From the NCBI GenBank assembly GCA_036320915.1, contig JAXBDG010000010.1, positions 1,736,001 to 1,800,000 of the forward strand: a stretch of DNA of 64,000 nucleotides, in the 5' to 3' direction. The notes under the pieces were generated by a model. It did not search any database. It had not been told where the DNA came from and saw only the letters and a list, made by a program, of their open reading frames with translations. A program made the position numbers and the translations under genes. This DNA comes from Linnemannia elongata (lineage: Eukaryota; Mortierellomycota; Mortierellomycetes; Mortierellales; Mortierellaceae). Of the stretch, positions 1 through 10,597 are shown piece by piece; within the stretch, counting starts at the first letter, position 1, and every line of letters starts with the position of its first letter.

Positions 1-279
1 TCCTTCCAGCCCTAGCAACCGCATGAAGTGGAACCCTCTCACCATGCTTCGCAAGTAGAGTCCAATTTTTTTTTTAGCTCTACATTTTTTTTTGTTTCTT
101 TCTTTGTTCTTGTATACTTGTCTTTTTTTTTTTTCCCCAGGATAGAATTTTTTTTTACCCCACCCCATCCTTGTATTATTAAAAAAATTTCAACATATCT
201 TTCATATTTGTGCGTTGGGTTCCCGTTGTTATTTATTCAAAGGGTGGGAAAAGAGAAAGTGAAAGAGAAAAGAAGGGAC
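1..279. other. 3' flank of the F-box gene
   Basis: This stretch lies beyond the stop codon of the minus-strand F-box gene. It holds several T-runs and an AT-rich segment around 170-240, as expected for a 3' untranslated region and flank. I see no independent gene. The long plus-strand open frame crossing it runs antisense through the F-box gene and is not credible. Confidence 0.5.
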
Positions 280-3264
280 TCACATCATGTCATAATCAAA
301 GGCGTCGATCTCGAGAAGTTCGACATCCTGGTCCATGAACCACTCATAAACCTCATTGTCCAGATCAACCTCCGTCGCATACTTGGACACTATCAGTTGA
401 CTCAACTTGGCAACTCGTGGCAAGTCCTCCTCCTCTTCCTCGTCTTCTTCCTCTTCCTCATCCTCGTCTTCCTCCTCAACTGCCTTCTTCTTGCCCTTCT
501 TGGTTTTCGCATCGGCAGCCTTCTTGGCCTTTGCAGTCTTGGCCTTCTCAGCCTTCTTGGCCTTTTCCTCCGCAACCCTCCGTTCCTGCTCCACAACATC
601 CAACTTTTTCATCTGGATCGGACAGTCTTTACGTCCATACCCAAAATACCGTCCAAAGAACTCCAGATCCGAATCGAATACCGTATATCCAAGTGGGCGG
701 TACAGGTTCCAAGTATCGAGGGATTGCTGCAATCCAGGCAAGACGAGTTCAAGACCGTCCTTGGGGCGCACACGGAAGTTGCACTGGGACATGTCAAAGT
801 AGAAGAGTTTCTTGAGGAGACCCAGTTTGCTGTAAAACTGTTTCAAGAGCGCACGTTGGGCGTTAGTGTTACGGTCCTGGAGGGGTGGGAGACGGAGGGT
901 TTTGGTCTTGTTGTCGCTGGGGAACTTGTACCGGATCGTCTCGGCTTTGGCAGAAGCGGCCTTCTTGGCCTTGTTCTTGGCGGCTTCCTTGGCAACAACA
1001 GCAGCAACAGCAGCCTTGACGGCAGCCATGATCGCCTCGTCGTCCACCAACTCCTCATCCTCCTCATCCTCATCCTCGTTGTCCTCGTCGTCCAAAGGAC
1101 CGATCTCCCTCATAGGAAGGACAATATAATCATAGTAACCCTGATAGTCAAACTCCCACTTTACCGGAAACTCCTCCTCCTGCAAGGGAAACCTCTGTCT
1201 CTCCAACGTCTCCTCCTTCATCATGGTCACGTACCCAGGCATCACACGCATCAACTCCAATGGCGTCCCCGCAATCATCAAGTTAACCAACTGCGTACAC
1301 GCCCAGGGACCATTAAAGAACTCGATACTAATCCTCCCACAGTTGGAAACGTTCAACCCTTCAAGGTTAACGCAGGACCGCACAATCGCTCGCAGACCCT
1401 TATTAGTGATCCGAGGACAATGCTTCATCGACAACAGACACAACCCACCCGCAACAGTATGTCCCGAGTAGACCTTGATACTTGGATCAAAGCCCAGAGA
1501 CTTCCTCAACAACGCCGCAGCTCCAGCCTCGGAGGACTTCTTGGCATGCTCAGCAATCAAGACCTCGTCCTCTGCAATCTCAAACTCGCGCCAGGCTGCA
1601 GGGACCCCATACCCAAGTTGTTTCATCCGGTTCCGATACGTCGCCGCCAACGCCAACAGGGACTCATCACCCACATTAGTGCCATCAATCTCGACCATCC
1701 GCAACTCCGTCGCTGCAGTGAACAGGATCGCGAATCCTTCATCCGACAGGGTGGTGCAGTACGAGACGCGGAGTGTGGTCAGGACAGTGTTCAGACCAAA
1801 CGCGCGCGACGGTATTGAGGAGGAGGAGGTTGCTCCCTTCTTGGGCGTCGACTGGAGTTTTTGGGTGAACGCGATCGCCTTCTTGTCGTTACTGGGGACC
1901 TCGATGAACGCGTACAGAACCTCGTTGGTGGCATCGTGATTGTGCTCGAAAGAAATACTCTTGAATGTCGATTTGTTGGCCTTGATCAAGGGGATGAGTC
2001 CAACAGGCGTAACGTTTAGCATGTTGAGATTCACCACCTCCAATCCTGCTCTTCCTCCCGCTCCCGTTCCCGCTTCTTCCGCTTCAGATCCTGTTCCAGC
2101 AGTCAAATCGGCAAGGCCCTTCAAGAGTGTATCCGTCACCTCCGTGCCCTTGACATTAAGCTCAACCAGCTGAGGAACATGCTTCATAAAGTCCAGTACA
2201 TCCCGATCCGACAGCTCCGCAACATGGTTCAGATGCAACCGTTTCAACTGGGGACCCAATCGACTGACGACCTTGAGGACCGAGGCGCCCGTCAGGTTGC
2301 TACAGCGGTTGAGGACCAATTCCTCGAGAAAGAAGGGGAACTGGGTCTTGGTACCCTTGAATTTTGCGGGACGGGTCGTACCCGATCGGCGATGGAGAGG
2401 GATCTTTCCTGCGAGTTGACGGATGCCTCCTCTGGCAGCTGGTGCAGATGGTGCAGATCCACGGGGAATGCTTCCTGTAGGACGATCCTGTTCAGATTCG
2501 GTTGCTGTGGATGAGTGGTTGATGATCCCCATGGACTCGTACTGGCTGTCGAACTCGTGCTCGGTCTCGGTCTCGGTGTACTCTCTATACTTGAACATCT
2601 TTGTCTTTGCATCCACTGCGCCATCCCTCTCAATCTCTTCCAGCCCCTCCTCCTCCTCCTCCTCCTCCTCGTCATCATCATCATCCACGGCGGCGGCATT
2701 AGTCGACCTGGGACCTCCCTTTCGCTTTGCCGGTGATGATCCCCCCATTGCTGCCGCCTTCCTCTTCTTCCCTCCTCCATCTCCTGCACCACCACCACCA
2801 CCATCATCCTGCACCCGATAAGGCTCACTATGAATCAAAACCTTCAACGTCTCCTCCGCAACATTCGTCCCAGACAAATTCAAAATCTTCAACCTCGTAA
2901 AATTCTCTGCTATCAACTCCATATCCCCATCCTGAACCGGCGCCCCAGTCAACTGCAATTCCTCAACAAACCGACCATACCGAATCATTCCCATCCGGAA
3001 CCCCTTGTGCGATCCCCAAATGTCTTCGTCGTCTCCATCAATAATGATCTGGCGCCAGAAGAGCGGGGTGAAGGCGGCATGGAACGAGGAAGAAACTTGG
3101 GCCGCACGACCGAGGGTGATGAGGTCGTCATAGAGGTAACGAGCAATGAGTGCGAGGAGTTCTGGGATCTCGATGGGGGAGAGATGTTTTGGTGGTTGTT
3201 GTGGTTGGAGTCCTTGTTGTTGTCCTTGGGACGTGTCTGTGGTGGTGATCGCGTCGGTTCCCAT
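280..3264 (-). CDS. F-box / leucine-rich-repeat protein (994 aa)
   Basis: Single-exon frame from an ATG at 3264 to a stop at 280. Residues about 29-75 look like an F-box: a Pro-Ile-Glu-Ile-Pro start, a leucine-rich helix and a Phe-Trp-Arg-Gln end. The middle carries irregular Leu/Asn-rich repeats of the RNI/AMN1 type, interrupted by low-complexity inserts, including an acidic run at about 194-211. Near the C-terminus a Lys/Ala-rich coiled segment is followed by a second long acidic run. F-box proteins are the substrate receptors of SCF (Skp1-Cullin-Rbx1) ubiquitin ligases; that role is inferred from architecture, and the substrate is unknown. The next gene upstream encodes a glomulin-like protein, a family whose animal member binds the SCF RING subunit. 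No intron is needed, unlike most neighbours. Confidence 0.75.
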   Translation of the reverse strand: MGTDAITTTDTSQGQQQGLQPQQPPKHLSPIEIPELLALIARYLYDDLITLGRAAQVSSSFHAAFTPLFWRQIIIDGDDEDIWGSHKGFRMGMIRYGRFVEELQLTGAPVQDGDMELIAENFTRLKILNLSGTNVAEETLKVLIHSEPYRVQDDGGGGGAGDGGGKKRKAAAMGGSSPAKRKGGPRSTNAAAVDDDDDEEEEEEEEGLEEIERDGAVDAKTKMFKYREYTETETEHEFDSQYESMGIINHSSTATESEQDRPTGSIPRGSAPSAPAARGGIRQLAGKIPLHRRSGTTRPAKFKGTKTQFPFFLEELVLNRCSNLTGASVLKVVSRLGPQLKRLHLNHVAELSDRDVLDFMKHVPQLVELNVKGTEVTDTLLKGLADLTAGTGSEAEEAGTGAGGRAGLEVVNLNMLNVTPVGLIPLIKANKSTFKSISFEHNHDATNEVLYAFIEVPSNDKKAIAFTQKLQSTPKKGATSSSSIPSRAFGLNTVLTTLRVSYCTTLSDEGFAILFTAATELRMVEIDGTNVGDESLLALAATYRNRMKQLGYGVPAAWREFEIAEDEVLIAEHAKKSSEAGAAALLRKSLGFDPSIKVYSGHTVAGGLCLLSMKHCPRITNKGLRAIVRSCVNLEGLNVSNCGRISIEFFNGPWACTQLVNLMIAGTPLELMRVMPGYVTMMKEETLERQRFPLQEEEFPVKWEFDYQGYYDYIVLPMREIGPLDDEDNEDEDEEDEELVDDEAIMAAVKAAVAAVVAKEAAKNKAKKAASAKAETIRYKFPSDNKTKTLRLPPLQDRNTNAQRALLKQFYSKLGLLKKLFYFDMSQCNFRVRPKDGLELVLPGLQQSLDTWNLYRPLGYTVFDSDLEFFGRYFGYGRKDCPIQMKKLDVVEQERRVAEEKAKKAEKAKTAKAKKAADAKTKKGKKKAVEEEDEDEEEEEDEEEEEDLPRVAKLSQLIVSKYATEVDLDNEVYEWFMDQDVELLEIDAFDYDMM

Positions 3265-3439
3265 TGTTGTTATTGATTGTTGTTTGGTTTGTTGGAAAGG
3301 AAGAGGAGGACAGTTTTCTTTTTAGAACGATTGTCTAGTTGTGAATTTTTGGTGGCGGGGATTTTCCAAACAATAATATATGAAATGATCAACAAATAGA
3401 GTAAACAGACGACGCGATGCTGCTGCTGTATTAACTGTA

Positions 3440-5943
3440 TTAATCATCGTCCTCCTCCTCTTCAACAAGCGCAGAAGAAGTGAGTTCCTGGATCCGCTCA
3501 AGCAACTCATCCATCAACTCGAGCTTCATCATACTCTGGTTCAGCTCGAGCACAGTGTCCTTGGGAGGTCCCTTCAAACCATCATCATCGTCGCTGTCGT
3601 AGTCGTCTTCATCATCCATATCAATATCAAAGTTGACAACTCCGTTCTTGGATCGGATCTTTCCTTCAGTGATGGGGGCTCCTCCTCCCTGTTGAACACC
3701 GTCCATAAAATCTGCATCTTGCTCCATCTCAACCTTGGCCAGCCTCTGGATGTAATCCTCCTTCAAATCCTGAACGCGTGTCGTTAATGGCTCCAAGAAC
3801 TCACTCTGCGTGTCCTTAAGATTCGATGTCGACCACACCTCCGTCTATCGATAGCAGGTAACAAGGCACGCCAATACAAGTTAGTAAGTGATATGTTGCA
3901 TAGTTTCATCCGCAAAGAAAATGATCCAGCAATGACGCACTAAAAAAAGGCGCTAAAAGCGTACCAAGTTGTCATCCTTGGGGTCGCGCATGAGAAGGAA
4001 CAGGTAAAAGTTGAGGGCATGCATAAAAGTGTCATACTTGTCATGCCACGCCCCCTCGTTCTTCAGCGGACTGTGCTGGAAAGGCTTGCTCTCCAACCGC
4101 AGCACATGCTCCTGGAAGTTCTTCAGCAACAACGGACTAATAAACGGACTCAACGCGTGCTGTACTGCTGGTTTGCCTATCTTCAAATTCTCCTGCGTGG
4201 CTGCTCTAGCCTTCTCCAAAGCCGTAAACGCTCTCTCGACTACACCCTTGACCAAATTGATCGCCGCTGCCCTCATGGACTCGAATGGGCACTTGGGCGA
4301 CACCAGCTGTTCGAGAAGAACCATCTTGACATCATCCGCGCATGCCTGGATCAAGCGATCAAGTCCTTGGAAGCAAAAGAATCGATGGCTCGACGACGAG
4401 CAAGTTGCTGCAAAGTTGACCATGACCTGGAAGATCTGGAACAGTCCCATCCGATCCAATGCACTGTCCTTGGAGCAATAGTCCAGTCCCTCCATCTTGA
4501 ACGAGTCCAACTGCGTCCTGTCAATCGCGTACAACAACACCAAGAGAGACTTGTCCGCCATGGGGAGCTGAGACTCTTCATTGTTAAGGAATCCACTGGC
4601 AAGTCCTCCTGCCGTGGTAAAGACCCAGTCCTGTGCAAGTGCCAGTGGGAATGTGAAAGGTGTCGCAAGTTTTGTTGGGTTGATCATGGCGTAGATCATT
4701 CCTGCTGTGATTGTTGTAATTCCTGTCTCTGATAACGGGTAGTTGTCCTCCACCAATGCTTCTTCGTCGTAGCTGTCATCCATCTCATTCACTCCCGTCG
4801 AAAACACTATTAAATTGGAGTGCAAGGCACATGGACGCGTTAATACAAACGGATATTTCTATTTTTTGTGAGCGGAAGAAGCGGTTCAAATCTGACATTT
4901 TCCTCACCTGGAGTAGGCTTCCACACAAGGAGGTCTTCGATCGAAAGGTGACACTTTGCACACAGGTCCTATGAGAGAAAGAGTCAAATTCTCGATGAGT
5001 TTAACGTTCCATGCTCTCCACTGCTTATCAGGCAATGCGCCCAAAACAATCACCATCGACGCTAGCAGTTACCATCATGCATTGGAGATGGCGCAGAGTG
5101 GCTCCAGTGTTCTCCTTGGGTGGTGGTGGTTGGTTTGGTCCGCGCGGAGAGAATCGCTTGTACTTGGGGTTGGCGTATTCAAAGTAAGTCGAGGCCGCAT
5201 CCATGTTCTCTGTTGCGACCCACTGGTCTAGAACCATCAAGATTAGATACACCAGGAGGTAGTGTTGGTTGTTGAGTTCGTTCTCCTGCTCCGGACTCAG
5301 CTTCAACGTGAACGCCTATAAAGTAACACCGATGAATACGATATGATGTTTTGGTATTGAGAACGGAAACAAGCTCTTGTTGTTGCGGACGCGTCAAGTC
5401 CATAGCGTGACAATATGATGTCTACCTGATCTGAGGGCCACTTGTCGACGACCAGCGCGACCAAGCCCTGAACAGCCTTTGAGATCTTTTCCTCAAACTC
5501 AACAAACAAGTCCGGCTTCTCGCGAGCGCGCTGCGCAACCTCTGTTGATGAATCTGCAGCAATATATTCCTTGAGGCGATGAATAGCCTTGATCGGACGT
5601 GAGATCGCCAGCACTGCGTCCTTCAGGAACCGCGAGAACTTTTTGGCTTTGACGTCCTTCAGAGCTAAATAATATACAGCATGGAAACAGAAACGGGGTT
5701 GGGTAAGTGCGTGCGAAGGCGAGAGAAAGCGCCAAGGTAGAAGGCCTCGGCAATTTTTGTCCTCATGGAGAGTTTAAAAAAGTTTATGGCACCTGCGAGC
5801 AAGATGGCGGTGTGCATTTCGAAAAGGGCCATGGCTTCGGCACATGCGCGCTTGTCCTGTAGGTCGTCGGCCCATTCGACCGTTGAGAGAATTTCTTGAC
5901 TGGCGAGGAATCGTTCTCTGGGCGTTTCTTCTTCTTGCTGCAT
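3440..5943 (-). CDS. Glomulin/ALF4/Ybp-family protein (646 aa, 6 exons)
   Basis: Model: complement(join(3440..3844, 3965..4806, 4908..4968, 5073..5315, 5426..5664, 5793..5943)). All introns are GT-AG and the exon sum is divisible by three. The product is mostly helical. A conserved stretch reads through Asn-Phe-Tyr-Leu-Phe-Leu-Leu-Met-Arg-Asp and continues across the last splice to Trp-Ser-Thr-Ser-Asn-Leu, as I recall for the YAP-binding/ALF4/Glomulin family. The C-terminus is strongly acidic. Animal glomulin binds Rbx1 and inhibits cullin-RING ligases; yeast Ybp1/Ybp2 act in oxidative stress signalling and at kinetochores. Which role applies here cannot be read from sequence. The gene lies 207 bp downstream of MED6 and 175 bp upstream of the F-box gene, all on the same strand. 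Confidence 0.7.
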
Positions 5944-6150
5944 GTTGCGCGTCGTTTTCTTGTTTTTTTTTGTTGTTGTGTTGCTGTGAGTGGTGGTTAC
6001 TGAAGAAAAAGCAACAGGAGTCTTTTGACGCAGAATGGTGCATTTTATCCGTTTTTGCCACCACACTGTGTGACTTTCGATCGATATTTAGAAGCTTTGA
6101 TTTTTCTATTTTTTTGCATGTTCAACTATGGAGCAAAGTCAACGAAGAGC

Positions 6151-7814
6151 CTACTTGGGGTCGATGTTCTTAGTCTTCTTCCGCCTCTTCACTGGGGCAG
6201 AGGTAGGCGTAGCAGGACCGCCAGGCGTAACACCAGCTGAGGGAGGTCCTCGGCTCTGGGAAGCAGCCGCAACACTGGTATTAATGCCCATGCTAGCCGC
6301 CGCAGCAGAGGCCTCTTCACTCTTCTTGCGTCTCTTGGCGGTGCTCTTGGGCGTACCCTTTGATGCTGCAGCACTATTAGCGGTAGCACCACCTCCAGCA
6401 GCGCCAACCCCTGCTCCTGCGGCTCCCTCCTGTTTGACCTTGGCATCGGCCCCTGTTCCAGCTCCAGCGCCTCCGGCAGCGCCACCACCAGCAGCAGCGT
6501 TTCCTGCTTGCAGCATCATTTGCTTCATATGCATCTGCTGCTCCACATTCTTAATAGCCCGGTCCACAGCCACCTGATACTCCTTTGATTCTATGAAACG
6601 TGCATGTAGACAACAACCAAAGCATGTTAGAAAAATACTCGCGGTTCTAGCAAAGACATCCTTTACACAACATGTAACAATAAAAGACTCAATATTCGCT
6701 GAAATAAATGTGTAGCTGTTACCTGCTTTTGCCGGTGCAGCAGCGCCTGGTGCTGTGATGGCGGCAAGGCCAGGGATGGATGGGGTCGATGCTCCTGGTG
6801 CTGTTGTGGGTGTACTTTCTGCTGGTGCCTTCCAATGATATCCAGTCGACGGGTGAAACTCTGTCATCGTTCTCGCCTCGTTGAACGCGCTCTCCACATA
6901 GAACAAGCTTCCAAGCTATCAAGTAGATCGGTAATATGATAAAACAATTAACAGTTGATTTTTGTTTCGCTGAGGGTGGCTCAACAAGGTCTTCTTGTCC
7001 GTATTGTTCGAACCGCGATCCTGAAGCAGATGTTGACTTACAATTCGATTCGAAAGAAGAGTTTGTATGTCTGGGTTCATATAGATACTGCCATTCAGGA
7101 CGTAATAGATATCCATAGGAAGGACTAGTAGAGAAACATAAATGAAGATCCCCGAGTAAGTACGATTGACGACCGGTGTGAAGGCAAGGCTTATGTCAAT
7201 ATCGCTCCTTCATAACTCCTCGCAACTGCTCCCTTACCCCAGTCTGGACCCTTTCGCTCCTGCTTCTGAATGATAAAGAGTGTTGGGTATCGTTCATGGA
7301 TCAACGCAAACTCCAAGCCTCTCTGTTCCCTATTTTTTGTTTGAGCAAATTAAAAAAACGAATAATGTCAGTCGAATAGCTGCTGCGTGCTTCACCACCT
7401 CGATACAGGTGCCAAGAATGAAAAAAAAAAACGCCATTATCGTTATTAATCCTATATCCTCTTTGTAATTCGTACTTGAGCTTCTGAGTCATCTCGCCAA
7501 GGTTGTTGAACTGGGTCTGCATCCTGATGATGGCATTGTTGCACGTAGGGTCCCAGAATGGCGATTGGGCAAAGTAGTCCAACACGTTATCTGGGTTTAG
7601 ACCACCGACTCCCTATAAGCGTTTGTTTTTTTTGTAAGTAAAAAAACAGAGGCTTTAGTCTTGGTTGTGCATGGTGAGCTTGAGAGAGAGAAGTAAGTGT
7701 CCACAACGGCATGTTGCTGCAAGAGATCCCCTTTGCATTGAAGGCTGGTTGGTTGATTACCATGATCCACTCGTGGAAACGCCACTCGACGTTCAGTAAG
7801 TTCGTGTCCGTCAT
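6151..7814 (-). CDS. MED6: Mediator complex subunit 6 (332 aa, 6 exons)
   Basis: Model: complement(join(6151..6590, 6723..6915, 7042..7124, 7238..7329, 7476..7612, 7761..7814)). The N-terminal half shows the MED6 signature in order: a Trp-Arg-Phe helix after the start, Asn-Val-Leu-Asp-Tyr-Phe with Ser-Pro-Phe-Trp-Asp, a Phe-Ala-Leu-Ile-His-Glu strand with Leu-Phe-Ile-Ile, the Tyr-Tyr-Val-Leu-Asn-Gly-Ser-Ile-Tyr strand with Pro-Asp, and a Phe-His-Pro-Ser-x-Gly-Tyr-x-Trp motif. MED6 is an essential head-module subunit of the RNA polymerase II Mediator, in the nucleus. The C-terminal third is Ala/Gly/Pro-rich with Lys-Arg-Arg-Lys-Lys clusters, variable and nuclear-signal-like. Exon frames join cleanly. 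The gene is divergent from the FIST-like gene, with only 301 bp between the start codons. Confidence 0.9.
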
Positions 7815-8115
7815 GGCTTATGTATTGTATGAGGAAAGGTCCTGTATCGAGCGAGTTCCTGAGTGGAGGTTGGGCGAAGTGAGTGTCACCCTTATTGAAT
7901 GAATGCAAAGAGAAAAAGAAATAAGTAACTTGTCCCTGAACATAAAATCGCGCGACAAGAGAAATCCTGTTCTTCGAAAGAAGTAAGTAGTCACGATCCG
8001 GATTATTTTTTGTGGGTGTGTTGATTCGCATAAAGGCATATTTTCACCACCAGGCTTCGCTTTTTTTTATTTCCGAATCATTCCCAGGAACACCCTTCAA
8101 GGACTTCAACCAACA
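7815..8115. promoter_or_regulatory. Divergent promoter between MED6 and the FIST-like gene
   Basis: These 301 bp separate two start codons pointing outward, so both 5' untranslated regions and both core promoters must fit here unless transcripts start inside the opposite gene. I see no strong TATA box. Confidence 0.5.
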
Positions 8116-9963
8116 ATGCATCTCAGTCGCTCATTCACAAAGGCGCTGCCCTTCGCCGCCACCACCACTACAGCAACTCGCAGAGCAGCAGGAACAGCCT
8201 TGTTCACCCGAACGGCAACAGCACTCGCACATAGACTCAACCAAAAGACCCTCTGGACCGCCGCTACAAGTTCGCACGCTGACCTCACAACCGCCCTCTC
8301 CCAATGCCTTAATTCCTCTTCCACATCCTCCCCAGTGACAACCGATACCAACAAAAAGTCTGGTGTTACAATCATCCTCGCTTCGCGCTCCTACCCCGGT
8401 TCCGATTTGCTTACCCTCCCCTCCAAGGTCCCAGATCACATCTCTCAATCCCAACATATCCTCGGCGCAGTCGTCGATCGCGTCCCGACCCCCTCCGGAC
8501 ACGGCGTCTCCACCCTCACCCTCACACCCGCAACCGCTACCAATGCCGCTTCAGATCGCCTAGTGGACTGCCAACCGTTCTACCTCTCTGGCGCAGAATC
8601 GCGTCGGAAACGTCTCAAGGAAAAATCAGTCGGCAAATGGGCTCGTTCGCAGGATATTGAAGAGCGAAGCCTCGATACCGCGGACGCCTGGGCTTCCTTC
8701 AAAAGTATTTCTATCGGGCGTAACCAAGTCCGAGTCCCTGCCGCTGCACTTCCTCCCTCATCATCTGCAGCCTCAGCTTCAGGATCAAACGATATGGATC
8801 AGGATATTATGATGATCTCGGATCTGGAGGTGCATCAATTTTTGGAGGCGCTGGATTTAGCCAACCCTGCAGCGTCCAAGGTTGGATTGATGGCGAGTTC
8901 GACACCGTTTATCACTGGACGGCCAGTGACCATGTTTTATGATGGCCAATTGATTCAGGATGGTGTTTTGGGTGTTTCAATTTTGAAGCGTCCTGCAGCG
9001 AAGCAGGAGACTACTAGTGTGACCTATCCGTCCATGTCGCCCCTGGGACCCGCCATGCAGATCACACGGTAAGCAATTACGCTTTGGACTTGAGCGAATT
9101 GTGGAAATCAATACAGATTAGTTTGCGGATCGAGGCAGCTAACGAACATGTCCTATTCAACGAATGATATGATAGGTGCCGGGGTAACATTATTCTGGAG
9201 CTGGATGAATCCAACGCGACAAGACTCCTACTCGATCGCCTTCAGGCAACAACACTAACCAAGGACAAAGAATACTTCTTGGCCACCGGCGAACCCACCA
9301 CCGCCACCTCTGAATCCCCTGCTCAAGTCGACATGGTATGACCCGTTATCATCTGTTCTAATCGTTTCTCTCAATGGCCCTCACAAGCCTGAAATTCGAA
9401 TTGTTCCTGATATACCTTCTATGTTTCCTTACGATCAATGTTCTAGTCAAAGGCAACGGTTTACAAGATCACTGGAGGAGACCCCAGCAAGGGAAACATG
9501 GCTGTCGATACCGTCCACGACCTCCAGATCGGACAGTGGGTGCAGTTCATCCATCACGGCCAAGCCAAAGACCACGGGCATATCGATAACGACCTGTCCT
9601 CATCAGATATTAAAATTGGTAAAAAGCTGCAGGTGCTGAATGTCTGCTGCACCTGATTGTACAAGACAAAACAAGAAAACTGATCAAAAATGAATTAATT
9701 CACTGATCAAATATCAATTCTGATATTCCGATTCTTTGTTTTTTTTTATAGGTGCAACAACGGTGAGGTTCACAGCAACGGACCCCAACAATACCATTGA
9801 AGAACAAGAGTTTTCAGGATCCAATGTCCACGAAAAAGATACATCTGCATCAACGCAACCTAGGTTCGGTGGATCGAGCGAGAATGGGTTCATTGTCGGA
9901 CAACCTAACCAAGACACCTGGGTCTGTGCTGTCACCGACAGTGTCCTCAAGCATACCCTCTAA
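8116..9963 (+). CDS. Probable FIST-like protein with mitochondrial-type N-terminus (498 aa, 4 exons)
   Basis: Model: join(8116..9068, 9176..9335, 9447..9618, 9752..9963), all GT-AG, frames consistent. The first 40 residues are rich in Arg, Ala, Thr and Ser with almost no acidic residues, which resembles a mitochondrial targeting sequence. A strand-rich block follows: Val-Thr-Ile-Ile-Leu-Ala-Ser and then Ile-Leu-Gly-Ala-Val-Val-Asp. A later block has Gly-Arg-Pro-Val-Thr-Met-Phe-Tyr-Asp-Gly. This pattern reminds me of FIST (F-box and intracellular signal transduction) sensor domains, but the match is from memory and weak. There is no obvious catalytic motif. Alternatively it is an unrelated conserved fungal mitochondrial protein. 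It is convergent with the NET-domain gene. Confidence 0.5.
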
Positions 9964-10597
9964 GCATATCAACAAAAAAGAGTGAATATAATACAAGACA
10001 ACTACAGTATGTGTGAAAAAGGAACGATCGATTTAGATTTTCAAATTGCCCACCCGGTGTGTTTTTCTTTCACCGGTTGGGGAGTCTTTTTTTTCGTTTT
10101 ATTTGTGTGTTCTTCTGGTTTTTTTTTGAGGTAGTGGGCAAGTCCAATTGCATGGACTTTTGCTGTGTTGTTGTTGTTTTTGTTGGTTTTTGACAAAACG
10201 AAAAAAAAAGAGGGTAAAAGAAAGGGCGGACAATTTTGAAAGTGAAATAGGCGTGAAGGGAGATCGTTCGGTTCGTGTCATAAAAGTACAAGTGGGGTTG
10301 GCCGGAAAAAAAATAAAATCTCGACGAAAGGTCATCACGATCGGAAGATGTTTTTTGTGGGAAGCCGTGGTAAATGGGGTTGGAAACAAAAAAAAAGAGA
10401 GAGAAAAAAAGGTGATAAGGGTACTGGCGGATAATATTTTTACAATGGGTGTGAAGTGGGAACAAGGGGAAAAGAACTTGAGGAAAAGTTCGATGGGGGG
10501 TTGTAAAAAGATGAATCCGACAGAAGATGAGCAAAGTAGGAAGGGGAGCGAGGGAGAAGGGGTGCGAAGGATGAGGTTGACAAAAGAAGGACCCTGC
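9964..10597. other. Convergent 3' intergenic region
   Basis: Tail-to-tail spacer between the FIST-like and NET-domain genes. It is rich in A- and T-runs (for example around 10080-10215 and 10386-10408) and should hold both 3' untranslated regions. The overlapping minus-strand frames are low-complexity Phe/Ser/Pro strings, not convincing genes. Confidence 0.5.

Noticed and set aside
28..1818. 596-codon plus-strand frame antisense to the F-box gene
   Set aside because: The start is GTG, the content is low-complexity Leu/Arg/Gln, and the opposite strand has a coherent 994-residue protein.
8116..9072. F-box protein assignment for the FIST-like gene
   Set aside because: The N-terminus looks like a mitochondrial presequence and no F-box helix pattern is present; only the FIST-like strands remain as a weak hint.
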